From positions 1-53,191 of the forward strand of contig WSXX01000035.1 of NCBI GenBank assembly GCA_009773515.1: a DNA stretch of 53,191 bases, given 5' to 3'. The notes beneath the pieces are model-generated. The model did no database searches. It saw nothing but the letters and a program-made list of their open reading frames with translations, and had not been told where the DNA came from. Position 1 is the stretch's first letter. The number at the start of each line of letters is the position of its first letter. This DNA comes from Bacteroidota bacterium (lineage in GTDB: Bacteria > Bacteroidota > Bacteroidia > Bacteroidales > Lentimicrobiaceae). The translations under genes were made by a program, and so were the position numbers. Positions 35,618 to 43,479 of the stretch are shown here, piece by piece.

Positions 35618-35710
35618 GAGAAAAAGCAGTCTTTTGGCAAAAGTAAGAAAAAGCATCAGAATACATATTAACCAATACAGGCTGACAGGCTTTTTACTAT
35701 TTACTTCCAT

Positions 35711-35718
35711 TATCTTTG
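35711..35718 (+). promoter_or_regulatory. -7 element four nt before the tatD start codon
   Basis: TATCTTTG is a perfect TAnnTTTG box. Only CAAA separates it from the ATG, so a transcript from it would be nearly leaderless. A good -33 TTTG is not seen at the right distance. Confidence 0.45.
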
Positions 35719-35722
35719 CAAA

Positions 35723-36547
35723 ATGATTTTTATCGACACGCACACACATCTTTACCTCGAAGAATTTGAGCCCGATCGCCATCAGATGGTGGAAAGAGCC
35801 ATTGAAGCTGGTGTAAAATACATGATGTTGCCCAACATCGACAGCACATCGGTGCACCCGATGCTGGAACTTTGCAAGGAATTTCCCGGCAATATCATGC
35901 CAATGATAGGACTTCACCCCACTTCAGTTAAGGAAAATTATATGGACCAGCTGGCTGCTGTCGAATGCTGGCTGCTCGACCGCAAATTTTACGGCATAGG
36001 TGAGTGCGGAATGGATTTTTACTGGGATAAAACATTCATCAACGAACAGGAAATTGCTTTCCGTCATCAGATTGATCTGGCGAGGGCGTATAATCTTCCG
36101 CTGATTGTGCACATCAGGGAGTCGTTCAACGAAGTAATAAAAATTCTGAAAGATGTAAACAAGCCTGACCTTCGCGGGATATTTCATTGCTTTTCAGGAA
36201 GTGTGGAGCAAGCAAAGCAAGCCATTGATCTGGGATTCAGTCTTGGGCTGGGAGGCGTAACTACCTTCAAGAACAACAAGATGCAGGAAACCCTGAAGCA
36301 TATTGATCTGAAACATCTGGTACTGGAAACTGATGCGCCGTTTCTTGCGCCCATGCCACATCGCGGCAAACGCAATGAGCCGGCATACATTCCGTTGATC
36401 GCCCAAAAGATTGCTGAAATCAAAGGCATATCCGTTGAAGAAGTTGCTCAGGCAACCACTGAAAATGCAATGAAATTGTTTCGCATTGCAAACAATGAAA
36501 TAATGGAGTCTGCCTCAGGTGAACCATCTTCAGCCAAACATAATTGA
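35723..36547 (+). CDS. tatD: TatD-family metal-dependent deoxyribonuclease
   Basis: 274 residues, a TIM-barrel amidohydrolase-superfamily member of the cytoplasm. The metal ligands DTHTHLY (His7, His9), GECGMDFYW (Glu), LIVHIRES (His), FHCFSG (His) and LETDAPFLAP (Asp) are all present in the expected order. TatD proteins are 3'-5' exonucleases acting on DNA ends, and may serve in DNA repair. The frame overlaps the longer form of the downstream asparaginase frame; with the start chosen there, the gap is 25 nt, consistent with one operon. Confidence 0.94.
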   Translation: MIFIDTHTHLYLEEFEPDRHQMVERAIEAGVKYMMLPNIDSTSVHPMLELCKEFPGNIMPMIGLHPTSVKENYMDQLAAVECWLLDRKFYGIGECGMDFYWDKTFINEQEIAFRHQIDLARAYNLPLIVHIRESFNEVIKILKDVNKPDLRGIFHCFSGSVEQAKQAIDLGFSLGLGGVTTFKNNKMQETLKHIDLKHLVLETDAPFLAPMPHRGKRNEPAYIPLIAQKIAEIKGISVEEVAQATTENAMKLFRIANNEIMESASGEPSSAKHN

Positions 36548-36572
36548 TTACAAACACAATATAAAATACACA

Positions 36573-37598
36573 ATGGAATCCAACATCCTGGTCATTTACA
36601 CCGGCGGCACAATAGGCATGATAAAAGATCCGGTAACCGGTGCGCTGGCTCCGTTTAATTTTGATGCACTATACAAACACATTCCTGTTTTGCAGAACTT
36701 CAATTGCAAAATAGACTCGTATTGTTTCGATCCTTTGATTGATTCCTCCAACATGAATCCTGAATTTTGGGTCAGGCTTGCAGGAGTTATTGAGGAAAAC
36801 TATGAGAGTTACGACGGTTTTGTTGTACTTCACGGCACAGATACCATGGCTTATACAGCCTCAGTGCTCAGTTTTATGCTTGAAAATCTGAATAAACCAG
36901 TGGTATTTACCGGCTCTCAATTGCCAATGGGCGTTTTGCGCACCGATGGCAGGGAAAATTTTATCAATGCCATTGAGATTGCAGGTGCATATATTGACGA
37001 AACACCGGTTGTGCCGGAAGTAAGCATCTGTTTCGAAAACCGGCTGATGCGCGGAAACCGTACAAATAAGTTCAACGCAGAACACTTCAATGCTTTCCTC
37101 AGCGGAAACTATCCGTTGCTGGCCCAGGTGGGTGTACATATAAGGTATAGTCATCAGCATATTCTGAAACCTAACTTCAAAAAGCTGAAAGTGCACCGCA
37201 ACCTCGACACCAATGTTGCCATACTCAAACTATTTCCAGGAATAACCGAGAATGTGGTGAAGAGTATTCTTAGTATTTCCGGATTAAAAGCCCTGATACT
37301 TGAAACCTATGGAGCAGGAAATGCGCCAACCGATAAATGGTTTGTAAATGCGCTGTCTGATGGAATTAAAAACGGGATAACCATTTTTAACGTCACCCAA
37401 TGCAAGGGAGGCTCGGTAGAGATGGGAAAATATGAAACCAGTGTTCAATTGGAAAGTATTGGCGTAGTGGGTGGTTACGACATTACAACTGAGTCAGCCA
37501 TTGGTAAAATTATGTATCTGCTTGGCGAAGGATATACCGGCGAAAAACTGAAACAACTATTGCAGACTCCACTCAGGGGAGAATTGACAATTGAATAG
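36573..37598 (+). CDS. Type I (cytoplasmic-like) L-asparaginase
   Basis: I use the ATG at 36573, directly before the conserved MESNILVIYTGGTIGM; a frame from 36519 would add 18 poorly conserved residues overlapping tatD. The 341-residue protein has the first catalytic threonine in TGGTIG (10-15) and the second in HGTDTMAYTAS (87-97), plus FTGSQLPMG and LILETYGAGNAP. There is no signal peptide, so it should hydrolyse asparagine to aspartate and ammonia in the cytoplasm. Confidence 0.93.
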   Translation: MESNILVIYTGGTIGMIKDPVTGALAPFNFDALYKHIPVLQNFNCKIDSYCFDPLIDSSNMNPEFWVRLAGVIEENYESYDGFVVLHGTDTMAYTASVLSFMLENLNKPVVFTGSQLPMGVLRTDGRENFINAIEIAGAYIDETPVVPEVSICFENRLMRGNRTNKFNAEHFNAFLSGNYPLLAQVGVHIRYSHQHILKPNFKKLKVHRNLDTNVAILKLFPGITENVVKSILSISGLKALILETYGAGNAPTDKWFVNALSDGIKNGITIFNVTQCKGGSVEMGKYETSVQLESIGVVGGYDITTESAIGKIMYLLGEGYTGEKLKQLLQTPLRGELTIE

Positions 37599-37814
37599 TT
37601 TTTGAGGTTTTAAAAAGTTAAAACAAAAAGTCAAAAAAATTGTTGCCGCTTCAATCCTCTGATTTTTTGGCTTTTACAAAACAAATGTGTCAGAATATGA
37701 AAAATAAAATCAGTTGAAAGCAGATTAAAAAAATTTGCATTCGCTCTTGGTTCACAATTTTTTGTATTTTAGCGCCCTGAAAAGCATGAAGAGGCGTAAG
37801 TTTGAGCCTGTTAC

Positions 37815-37902
37815 GGAGAGATGGCCGAGTGGTCGAAGGCGCACGCCTGGAAAGTGTGTATATGCCAAAAGCGTATCATGGGTTCGAATCCCATTCTCTC
37901 AA
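37815..37902 (+). tRNA. tRNA-Ser (anticodon GGA), with an atypical 3' acceptor end
   Basis: A class II cloverleaf: acceptor GGAGAGA with TCTCTCA, D arm GCCGAGTGGTCGAAGGC, anticodon stem CACGC/GTGTG with loop CTGGAAA (anticodon GGA), long variable arm ATATGC/GCGTAT, and T arm ATGGGTTCGAATCCCAT. Position 72 is A opposite G1, and position 73 is A instead of the usual serine discriminator G; no CCA is encoded. It lies 54 nt upstream of exbB. Confidence 0.85.
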
Positions 37903-37956
37903 TAAACTGAAACAAAAACAAGTTCACTTAAAATCAAAAATCAATAACAATTAACT

Positions 37957-38760
37957 ATGAAAAAATTAATTGCGTTTTTGACTGTAGCAGTAATGCTCAC
38001 TATCGGGGTTACTTCCTTTGTAATGGCTCAGGACGATACCACAGCAGCTCAGGTCGAACAAACAACCGCCGCGCAGCAAGAAGCCCCTGCTGAAACTCTC
38101 GTTGAAGAGGCAGCAGCACCACAGTCGTTCCATCAGGTTCTCAAACTTAAATTTATTGAGGGTGGTGCCATCTGGATGTTTCCAATTCTTTTGGTTCTCA
38201 TTCTCGGTTTAGGCCTTGTCATTGAGAGGGTTATTTATTTGAATCTCTCAACCACCAACACCCAGAAATTGCTCAACAAAGTTGAAACTGCACTTGAAAT
38301 GGAAGGTGTACCAGCGGCAAAAGAAATCTGTAAAACTACCCGCGGACCGGTAGCAAGCATTTTCTTCCAGGGCCTTGATCGTCACAACGAAGGTCTTGAA
38401 ATCGTTGAGAAATCAGTTGTTTCTTACGGTGGTGTTCTGATGGGTCGTCTTGAGAACAATCTCTCATGGATCGGACTCTTTATCGCTCTTGCTCCTATGC
38501 TCGGGTTCCTTGGAACAGTTGTAGGTATGGTACAGGCTTTTGACGCTATCGAAGCAGCTGGAGATATTTCACCAACCGTTGTTGCAGGAGGTATGAAAGT
38601 GGCTCTTTTAACAACCGTTTTCGGTCTTATCGTAGCTATTATTCTTCAGATTTTCTACAATTACCTCGTTGCTAAAATTGATGGAATTGTTAACTCTATG
38701 GAAGATGCAACTATCTCATTTATGGACATTCTGGTAAAATACAAAAACACTAAAAAGTAA
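37957..38760 (+). CDS. exbB: ExbB/TolQ/MotA-family proton channel subunit
   Basis: 267 residues. A cleavable-looking signal (ending VMAQ, about 25) and an Ala/Gln/Glu-rich linker precede a first transmembrane helix (WMFPILLVLILGLGLVIERV). A cytoplasmic helical part follows, then the conserved pair of helices with LAPMLGFLGTVVGMVQAF and VVAGGMKVALLTTVFGLIVA. It uses the proton gradient to energise TonB together with ExbD, powering receptors such as the one at 21457-23520. It is first in a four-gene operon; the next start is 5 nt after its stop. Confidence 0.95.
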   Translation: MKKLIAFLTVAVMLTIGVTSFVMAQDDTTAAQVEQTTAAQQEAPAETLVEEAAAPQSFHQVLKLKFIEGGAIWMFPILLVLILGLGLVIERVIYLNLSTTNTQKLLNKVETALEMEGVPAAKEICKTTRGPVASIFFQGLDRHNEGLEIVEKSVVSYGGVLMGRLENNLSWIGLFIALAPMLGFLGTVVGMVQAFDAIEAAGDISPTVVAGGMKVALLTTVFGLIVAIILQIFYNYLVAKIDGIVNSMEDATISFMDILVKYKNTKK

Positions 38761-38765
38761 AAACC

Positions 38766-39098
38766 ATGCAAGAAAGTCCATTTATTAACATTGGCCTGTA
38801 TCTGGCTTATGCACTCATGGCTGTAGCTGCTATTTCAGCTATTGCATTTCCGATCATTCAAACTTTCGGAGATCTCAAAAAAGCCAAAGGCGGACTACTC
38901 GGGTTTGGATTGCTGATTGTCATTTTGTTGATTGCTTTTCTTTTATCACCGACTGAAACCGGCCCATTTTATGAGAAGCACAGCATCTCACCCCAATTGT
39001 CTAAAGTGATAGCAGGTAGTCTGCTGGCAACATACCTTGTATTTGCTGGTGCGATCATCAATATCCTCTATGCCGAAGTGGCAAAGTGGTTTAAATAA
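38766..39098 (+). CDS. Small three-helix membrane protein of the exb operon
   Basis: 110 residues with three hydrophobic segments: about 8-28 (IGLYLAYALMAVAAISAI), 42-60 (GLLGFGLLIVILLIAFLL) and 82-104 (VIAGSLLATYLVFAGAIINI). It sits 5 nt after exbB and 30 nt before the first exbD. This position between channel and ExbD genes suggests an accessory subunit of the energy-transducing complex. I know no experimentally established role. Confidence 0.8.
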   Translation: MQESPFINIGLYLAYALMAVAAISAIAFPIIQTFGDLKKAKGGLLGFGLLIVILLIAFLLSPTETGPFYEKHSISPQLSKVIAGSLLATYLVFAGAIINILYAEVAKWFK

Positions 39099-39128
39099 AA
39101 TTTGTTCCTTTAAAAATAAGGAAGCGCT

Positions 39129-39704
39129 ATGGCAAGAAAAATTCCAGAAATTAATGCCGGTTCAATGGCTGATATTGCCTTTCTGTTGTTGATCTTCTTC
39201 CTGGTTACCACAACCATGGACGTTGACTCAGGAATCGTAAGGAGATTGCCCCCAATGCCGGAAAAAGATGCCGAAATACCTGAAGTTAAAGAGAGAAACA
39301 TTTTTAATGTCCTTGTGAATAAAAATGATCGTCTTTTTATCAATAAAGGTTGGGGCGATATCCGCACCCTGCGTGCTGATACCAAAGAGTTCCTTGCAAA
39401 TCCTCAAAACCGTGAAGACCTTCCTGAGAAAAAAGTGGAAACTATTCCGTTTCTCGGCGATTATCCTGTTTCAAAAGGTATAATTTCTCTGAAAAACGAC
39501 CGCGGAACTTCATATGACATGTATATTCAGGTTCAAAACGAACTCACAGCTGCTGTGAACGAGTTGAGGGATGAGTTATCCAGACAGAAGTTTGGCAAAC
39601 CTTTCAGTGAGCTTGAAGATCAGGATTTGGTGAATGCAATTCAGAAAGCAATTCCAATGTCAATCTCAGAAGCTGAACCGGAAGATATAGGAGGAACCAA
39701 ATAA
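39129..39704 (+). CDS. exbD: ExbD/TolR-family protein, first copy
   Basis: 191 residues. A short cytoplasmic N-terminus (MARKIPEINAGSM) leads into one transmembrane helix (ADIAFLLLIFFLVTTTM) with the conserved proton-carrying aspartate near its start. A periplasmic domain follows, with an insert relative to E. coli ExbD between strands. It forms the mobile part of the ExbB-ExbD motor. The TAA stop shares one base with the next ATG (TAATG), indicating translational coupling to the second ExbD. Confidence 0.92.
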   Translation: MARKIPEINAGSMADIAFLLLIFFLVTTTMDVDSGIVRRLPPMPEKDAEIPEVKERNIFNVLVNKNDRLFINKGWGDIRTLRADTKEFLANPQNREDLPEKKVETIPFLGDYPVSKGIISLKNDRGTSYDMYIQVQNELTAAVNELRDELSRQKFGKPFSELEDQDLVNAIQKAIPMSISEAEPEDIGGTK

Positions 39705-40177
39705 TGGCAAGGTTTAAGAAAGAAAAGTCGGGCGAAGTTCCTGCGATCAGCACCTCTTCAATGCCGGATATTATTTTTATGCTCCTCTTCTTCTTTATGG
39801 TAACTACCACCATGCGTGAGGTTACCCTGAAGGTTCGTACAAGAGCCCCTGAAGCTACTGAAGTTCAGAAACTTGAGAAAAAAGCACTTGTAAGTTTCAT
39901 TTATATTGGCCCTCCCCTTCAGGAAAGGCTTTATGGAACTGAATCTCGTATTCAGCTTAATGACAGTTTTCGCACTGTAGCTGATATCCCGGAATTTATT
40001 TACATGGAAAGAGAAGCAAGGGTTGAAGCCGACAGGCCATTCCTTACTACTTCACTAAAAGTGGATTTAGAAGCAAAAATGGGTATCGTAACAGATGTAA
40101 AACAAGAACTGCGTAAGGTTGGTGCTTTCAAAATCAACTACTCTACCCGTAAAAAAGTAGAAAAATCCAAAGATTGA
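39704..40177 (+). CDS. exbD: ExbD/TolR-family protein, second copy
   Basis: 157 residues of the same architecture as its neighbour: cytoplasmic MARFKKEKSGEVPAISTSSM, a transmembrane helix with the conserved aspartate (PDIIFMLLFFFMVTTTM), then a periplasmic domain ending LRKVGAFKINYSTRKK. Two unlike ExbD proteins per ExbB gene are common in Bacteroidota, and the pair may form a heterodimer in the channel pore; that is inference. It ends the operon 20 nt before a strong terminator. Confidence 0.92.
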   Translation: MARFKKEKSGEVPAISTSSMPDIIFMLLFFFMVTTTMREVTLKVRTRAPEATEVQKLEKKALVSFIYIGPPLQERLYGTESRIQLNDSFRTVADIPEFIYMEREARVEADRPFLTTSLKVDLEAKMGIVTDVKQELRKVGAFKINYSTRKKVEKSKD

Positions 40178-40197
40178 TTTTCATAGTTAATCAATTT

Positions 40198-40231
40198 AAA
40201 GGGCGGATCATTTAATTGACCCGCCCTTTTT
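40198..40231 (+). terminator. Rho-independent terminator of the exb operon
   Basis: AAAGGGCGG and CCGCCCTTT form a GC-rich stem, extended inward by TCA/TGA, followed by a T run. It starts 20 nt after the last exbD stop. Confidence 0.9.
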
Positions 40232-40322
40232 GTTTGAACTAAGAGGTACGAAGTAAGAGGTAAGAGGTAGGTAAGAAAAAGTCAGAAGTCAGAGGGTAAA
40301 GGTTAGAAGTAGATAGTCAATT

Positions 40323-40440
40323 ATTGAATCCTTGAATCTTTGAATCTTTGAATCTTTGAATCTTTGAATCTTTGAATCCTTGAATCCTTGAATCTTTGAA
40401 TCTTTGAATCCTTGAATCCTTGAATCCTTGAATCCTTGAA
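40323..40440. repeat. 8-bp tandem repeat, 14 full units
   Basis: Consecutive units of (C/T)TTGAATC, the first being ATTGAATC, run without a break; C- and T-starting units are interspersed. It lies between the exb terminator and the MBL gene stop, flanked by other short reiterations (AAGTAAGAGGTAAGAGG, AAATTAGAAATTAG). The rest of 40232-40557 has no gene. Confidence 0.95.
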
Positions 40441-40557
40441 GTAAGAAGTATGAAGTAAGAAAATTGGAAATTGGAATCCCGCCTGACCAACTAACCTGAT
40501 CTGGAAATTATAAGGAATGATAGTAAGTCGGGCAAGTTGGAAATTAGAAATTAGAAA

Positions 40558-41958
40558 TTACATTTCAAACTCCTGCCCCAGCTCCGGAACTTCAACATTT
40601 TTATACCCATCATCAAGCAAATGGCCTTTGTAAGCATTGGCCGATTCAAGATCACCATGTACCAGAAAAGTCCGCTTAATCTTATCTTTTACCTGACAGC
40701 TTAAGAAGTCAATCATTTCTTTATAATCGGCATGTCCGCTGAATGCTTCAATCCTTTCAATTTTTGCTTTTACCTCATGCAACACCCCGAATATCGAAAT
40801 CTCGGAATCGCCCCTCAGAATTCTGGCTCCCAGTGTGCGTGGACCGCAATAACCAACGGCAAGAATGGTATTTCGCGGGTTGCTGATGTTGTTGGCCAGA
40901 TGATGCTTTATTCTGCCGGCCTCCATCATGCCCGATGCTGAAATAATCACGCAGGGCTCTTTTAAAGTATTGAGTCTTTTGGACTCTTCAGCCGTTTTTA
41001 TGTAATGAAGCGAACTGAATCCAAAAGGATCAGGATCGGTTTCCATAACTTCATGAACATCATCATTAAAGCATTCAGGATGTAACCTGAAAATATCAGT
41101 TGCATTCACTGCCAGCGGGCTGTCAACGTAGATTTTAATGCGGGGCAGCAATCCATCATTAAAGAAATTATTTAGTGTATGCACCAGCTCTTGTGTGCGT
41201 CCTATGGCAAAAGATGGAATGATCAGCTTCCCTCCTTTTTCAGCACAGGTTTCTTTTACAACCCTCAACAATTCAGCTTCAGCATCCTGACGGGCAGGGT
41301 GTAAACGATCACCATAGGTGGATTCAGTGATCAGGTAATCACATTGCGGAAAAGCATCAGGAGAGCGAAGAATCCGGTTTTCAGGTCTTCCGATATCGCC
41401 TGTATATGCCACACGTTTTACTTCCCCCTTATCCATTATCTCAAGATTCACAACACCACTTCCCAGCATATGGCCGGTGTTGGTAAATTTAACCTTGATG
41501 TTTTCATCAATTTTGAACTTTCTGTCGTAAGGCACACCAATAAACAGACCCAGACATTTACGGGCATCGTCGAGTGTGTAAATGGGTTCTACCGGTGGCA
41601 AACCCTGTCGGGCGCGCTTTTTATTGAAATAATAAGTATCATTTTCCTGGATATGACCGCTATCGGGCAACATAATTGAGCAAAGGTCGCGCGTGGCATT
41701 GGTACAAACCACTGAACCCCTGAAACCAAGGTGGTACATGTAAGGGATCAATCCGGAGTGATCGATATGGGCATGAGAAAGGATAATGTGATCAATGTCA
41801 GCAGGTTCAAAACCAAGATTGCGGTTCATGCTATCCGTTTCCAAGCCTTTGCCCTGATATATGCCACAGTCGAGAAGCAATTTCTTGCCGGCTTCGGTTG
41901 TAATTAAGTGTTTGCTGCCGGTAACTTCGCGTGCAGCGCCCATAAATTGAAGTTTCAT
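40558..41958 (-). CDS. Metallo-beta-lactamase/beta-CASP family RNA-processing-type protein
   Basis: 466 residues, cytoplasmic. The metallo-beta-lactamase core has SHAHIDHSG (His62, His64, Asp66, His67) and GDIGRPE, with TNTGHMLGSG supplying a further His. The beta-CASP insertion and the RNA-specificity motif follow (ESTYGDRLHP, IPSFAIGRTQEL, ISASGMMEAGRIKHHL, FSGHADYKEM, LVHGD). Relatives of eukaryotic CPSF73 and bacterial YSH1-like nucleases share this order. It probably cleaves RNA, though the natural target is unknown. It starts exactly at the conserved MKLQFMGAAREVTGS. Confidence 0.92.
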   Translation of the reverse strand: MKLQFMGAAREVTGSKHLITTEAGKKLLLDCGIYQGKGLETDSMNRNLGFEPADIDHIILSHAHIDHSGLIPYMYHLGFRGSVVCTNATRDLCSIMLPDSGHIQENDTYYFNKKRARQGLPPVEPIYTLDDARKCLGLFIGVPYDRKFKIDENIKVKFTNTGHMLGSGVVNLEIMDKGEVKRVAYTGDIGRPENRILRSPDAFPQCDYLITESTYGDRLHPARQDAEAELLRVVKETCAEKGGKLIIPSFAIGRTQELVHTLNNFFNDGLLPRIKIYVDSPLAVNATDIFRLHPECFNDDVHEVMETDPDPFGFSSLHYIKTAEESKRLNTLKEPCVIISASGMMEAGRIKHHLANNISNPRNTILAVGYCGPRTLGARILRGDSEISIFGVLHEVKAKIERIEAFSGHADYKEMIDFLSCQVKDKIKRTFLVHGDLESANAYKGHLLDDGYKNVEVPELGQEFEM

Positions 41959-42132
41959 ATTTCAGGAGTTTCAGTTAAATATCAGTTATTCCGTAAAAGG
42001 AAGTCAAATGTAGCAATATTAACAGGACAATGGTGAATTCCGGATTCAAGATATGAACACTTAAAAATAGCAGGCTTTAAAGTAAAAATGTGTAATGTGG
42101 AAGGCTATTTTTATGTAAATCCAAAGTTGAAC

Positions 42133-42163
42133 TTTGCTTTTACATACTTTTATATTATCTTTG
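42133..42163 (+). promoter_or_regulatory. Consensus Bacteroidota promoter almost abutting the start codon
   Basis: TTTG (42133-42136), exactly 19 nt, and TATCTTTG (42156-42163) fit the -33/-7 consensus. The ATG of the ATPase gene is at 42168, four nt after the -7 box, so transcripts should be leaderless or nearly so. Confidence 0.7.
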
Positions 42164-42167
42164 CTAC

Positions 42168-43328
42168 ATGATAAATAGAAGTATTCAACCGTTACTGCTA
42201 AAGCTTTCAGCTACTTACCCAGTTATTACAATAACCGGACCCAGACAAGCTGGTAAAACAACTTTGGCAAAAATGGCGTTTCCTGACTATAATTACTGTA
42301 ATCTGGAACATCCTGAAATACGTCTTCTGGCACAGCAAGATCCAAAAAGTTTCTTCCTGCAATATCAGGCACCAGTCATTATTGACGAAATACAACGTGT
42401 TCCTGAATTACTTTCCTACATTCAGGTAGAGGTAGATAGTAAAAAAGAAAATGGAATGTACATATTAACAGGAAGTCAGCAATTCAACCTTAATGCTTCG
42501 ATTTCTCAATCTTTAGCCGGACGTACAGCATTACTCACACTTTTACCATTCTCTTTACAAGAGCTGACGCAGTATGAAAATTTAGATTTTACCCGTGAAA
42601 AAATACTATTCAATGGCTTTTTGCCAAGGGTTTACGATCAGCAGCAACAACCCCTGATGGCTTACCGTAACTATCTTCAAACCTATGTTGAACGGGACAT
42701 CAGGCAACTGATAAACATTAAAGACCTGAATGTTTTTGAGACTTTTCTGAGATTGCTTGCCGGCAGAGTCGGGCAATTGGTTAATTATAACTCCCTGGCC
42801 AGCGACACAGGTGTTTCCGCTGTAACAATCTCTAATTGGTTATCAGTACTTGAGGCATCGTTCATAATTTTCAAATTAAACCCATACTATGAAAATTTAG
42901 GCAAAAGAATAATAAAGTCTCCAAAAATATTTTTTACCGAACCCGGATTAGCCTGTTATCTGTTGGGAATTGAAGAGGAATCTCAGCTATCCAGAGATCC
43001 TTTATTGGGGAATTTATTTGAAAATATGGTAGTTATGGAAGCTGTAAAAGCAAGATACAATAAAGGACTCGATGCCAATTTATACTTCTATCGGGACAGC
43101 AACCATTATGAAATCGATTTGTTGTGGAAAAAAGATGGTGATTTATTCCCGGTTGAAATAATATCGGCACTAACGTGGAATGAAAGTTTTACGAAAAACA
43201 TCAATTGGTTTAAGCGAAATATTCCGGCAAGTAGCAAGGGTTGTGTTGTTTATGGGGGAGAACTTCAGTTCACTACGAAAGATGATGTTATGGTAACCGG
43301 GTTTGATCAATTCTGGAAGCTCTTGTAA
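42168..43328 (+). CDS. AAA_14/DUF4143 ATPase
   Basis: 386 residues. An N-terminal AAA_14 ATPase has Walker A GPRQAGKT at 24-31, Walker B VIIDEIQRVPELL near 70 and a sensor-like YILTGSQQF. The C-terminal DUF4143 portion carries a restriction-endonuclease-fold-like end (NHYEIDLLWKKDGDLFPVEI). Such proteins are widespread, often patchily distributed and sometimes counted among defence or mobile-gene candidates, but their role is not settled. It stands alone with its own promoter, facing the kbl gene across a terminator. Confidence 0.9.
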   Translation: MINRSIQPLLLKLSATYPVITITGPRQAGKTTLAKMAFPDYNYCNLEHPEIRLLAQQDPKSFFLQYQAPVIIDEIQRVPELLSYIQVEVDSKKENGMYILTGSQQFNLNASISQSLAGRTALLTLLPFSLQELTQYENLDFTREKILFNGFLPRVYDQQQQPLMAYRNYLQTYVERDIRQLINIKDLNVFETFLRLLAGRVGQLVNYNSLASDTGVSAVTISNWLSVLEASFIIFKLNPYYENLGKRIIKSPKIFFTEPGLACYLLGIEEESQLSRDPLLGNLFENMVVMEAVKARYNKGLDANLYFYRDSNHYEIDLLWKKDGDLFPVEIISALTWNESFTKNINWFKRNIPASSKGCVVYGGELQFTTKDDVMVTGFDQFWKLL

Positions 43329-43425
43329 TAAGCCAAAAAAATATTGTCGTAACCGCACTTTATCATGAAAAATCTGGACGGCAGCAACACACCAAATTTG
43401 TTTGATTAAACAGGCATCTAAAGTT

Positions 43426-43449
43426 AAAGGCAGGAATTACCCTGCCTTT
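43426..43449. terminator. Hairpin between convergent genes
   Basis: AAAGGCAGG (43426-43434) pairs perfectly with CCTGCCTTT (43441-43449) around a 6-nt loop. It lies between convergent stop codons at 43328 and 43480 and probably ends both transcripts. Confidence 0.65.
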
Positions 43450-43479
43450 GATTATACATAAAAAGATCATTTATGGGTT

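Noticed and set aside
35618-35917. N-terminal extension of the GT9 glycosyltransferase
   Set aside because: The extra 100 residues would overlap tatD on the other strand, and family members start at the MPRKILIIRF segment.
40323-40440. CRISPR-like array
   Set aside because: The 8-bp units are contiguous with no spacers, and no cas genes are present.
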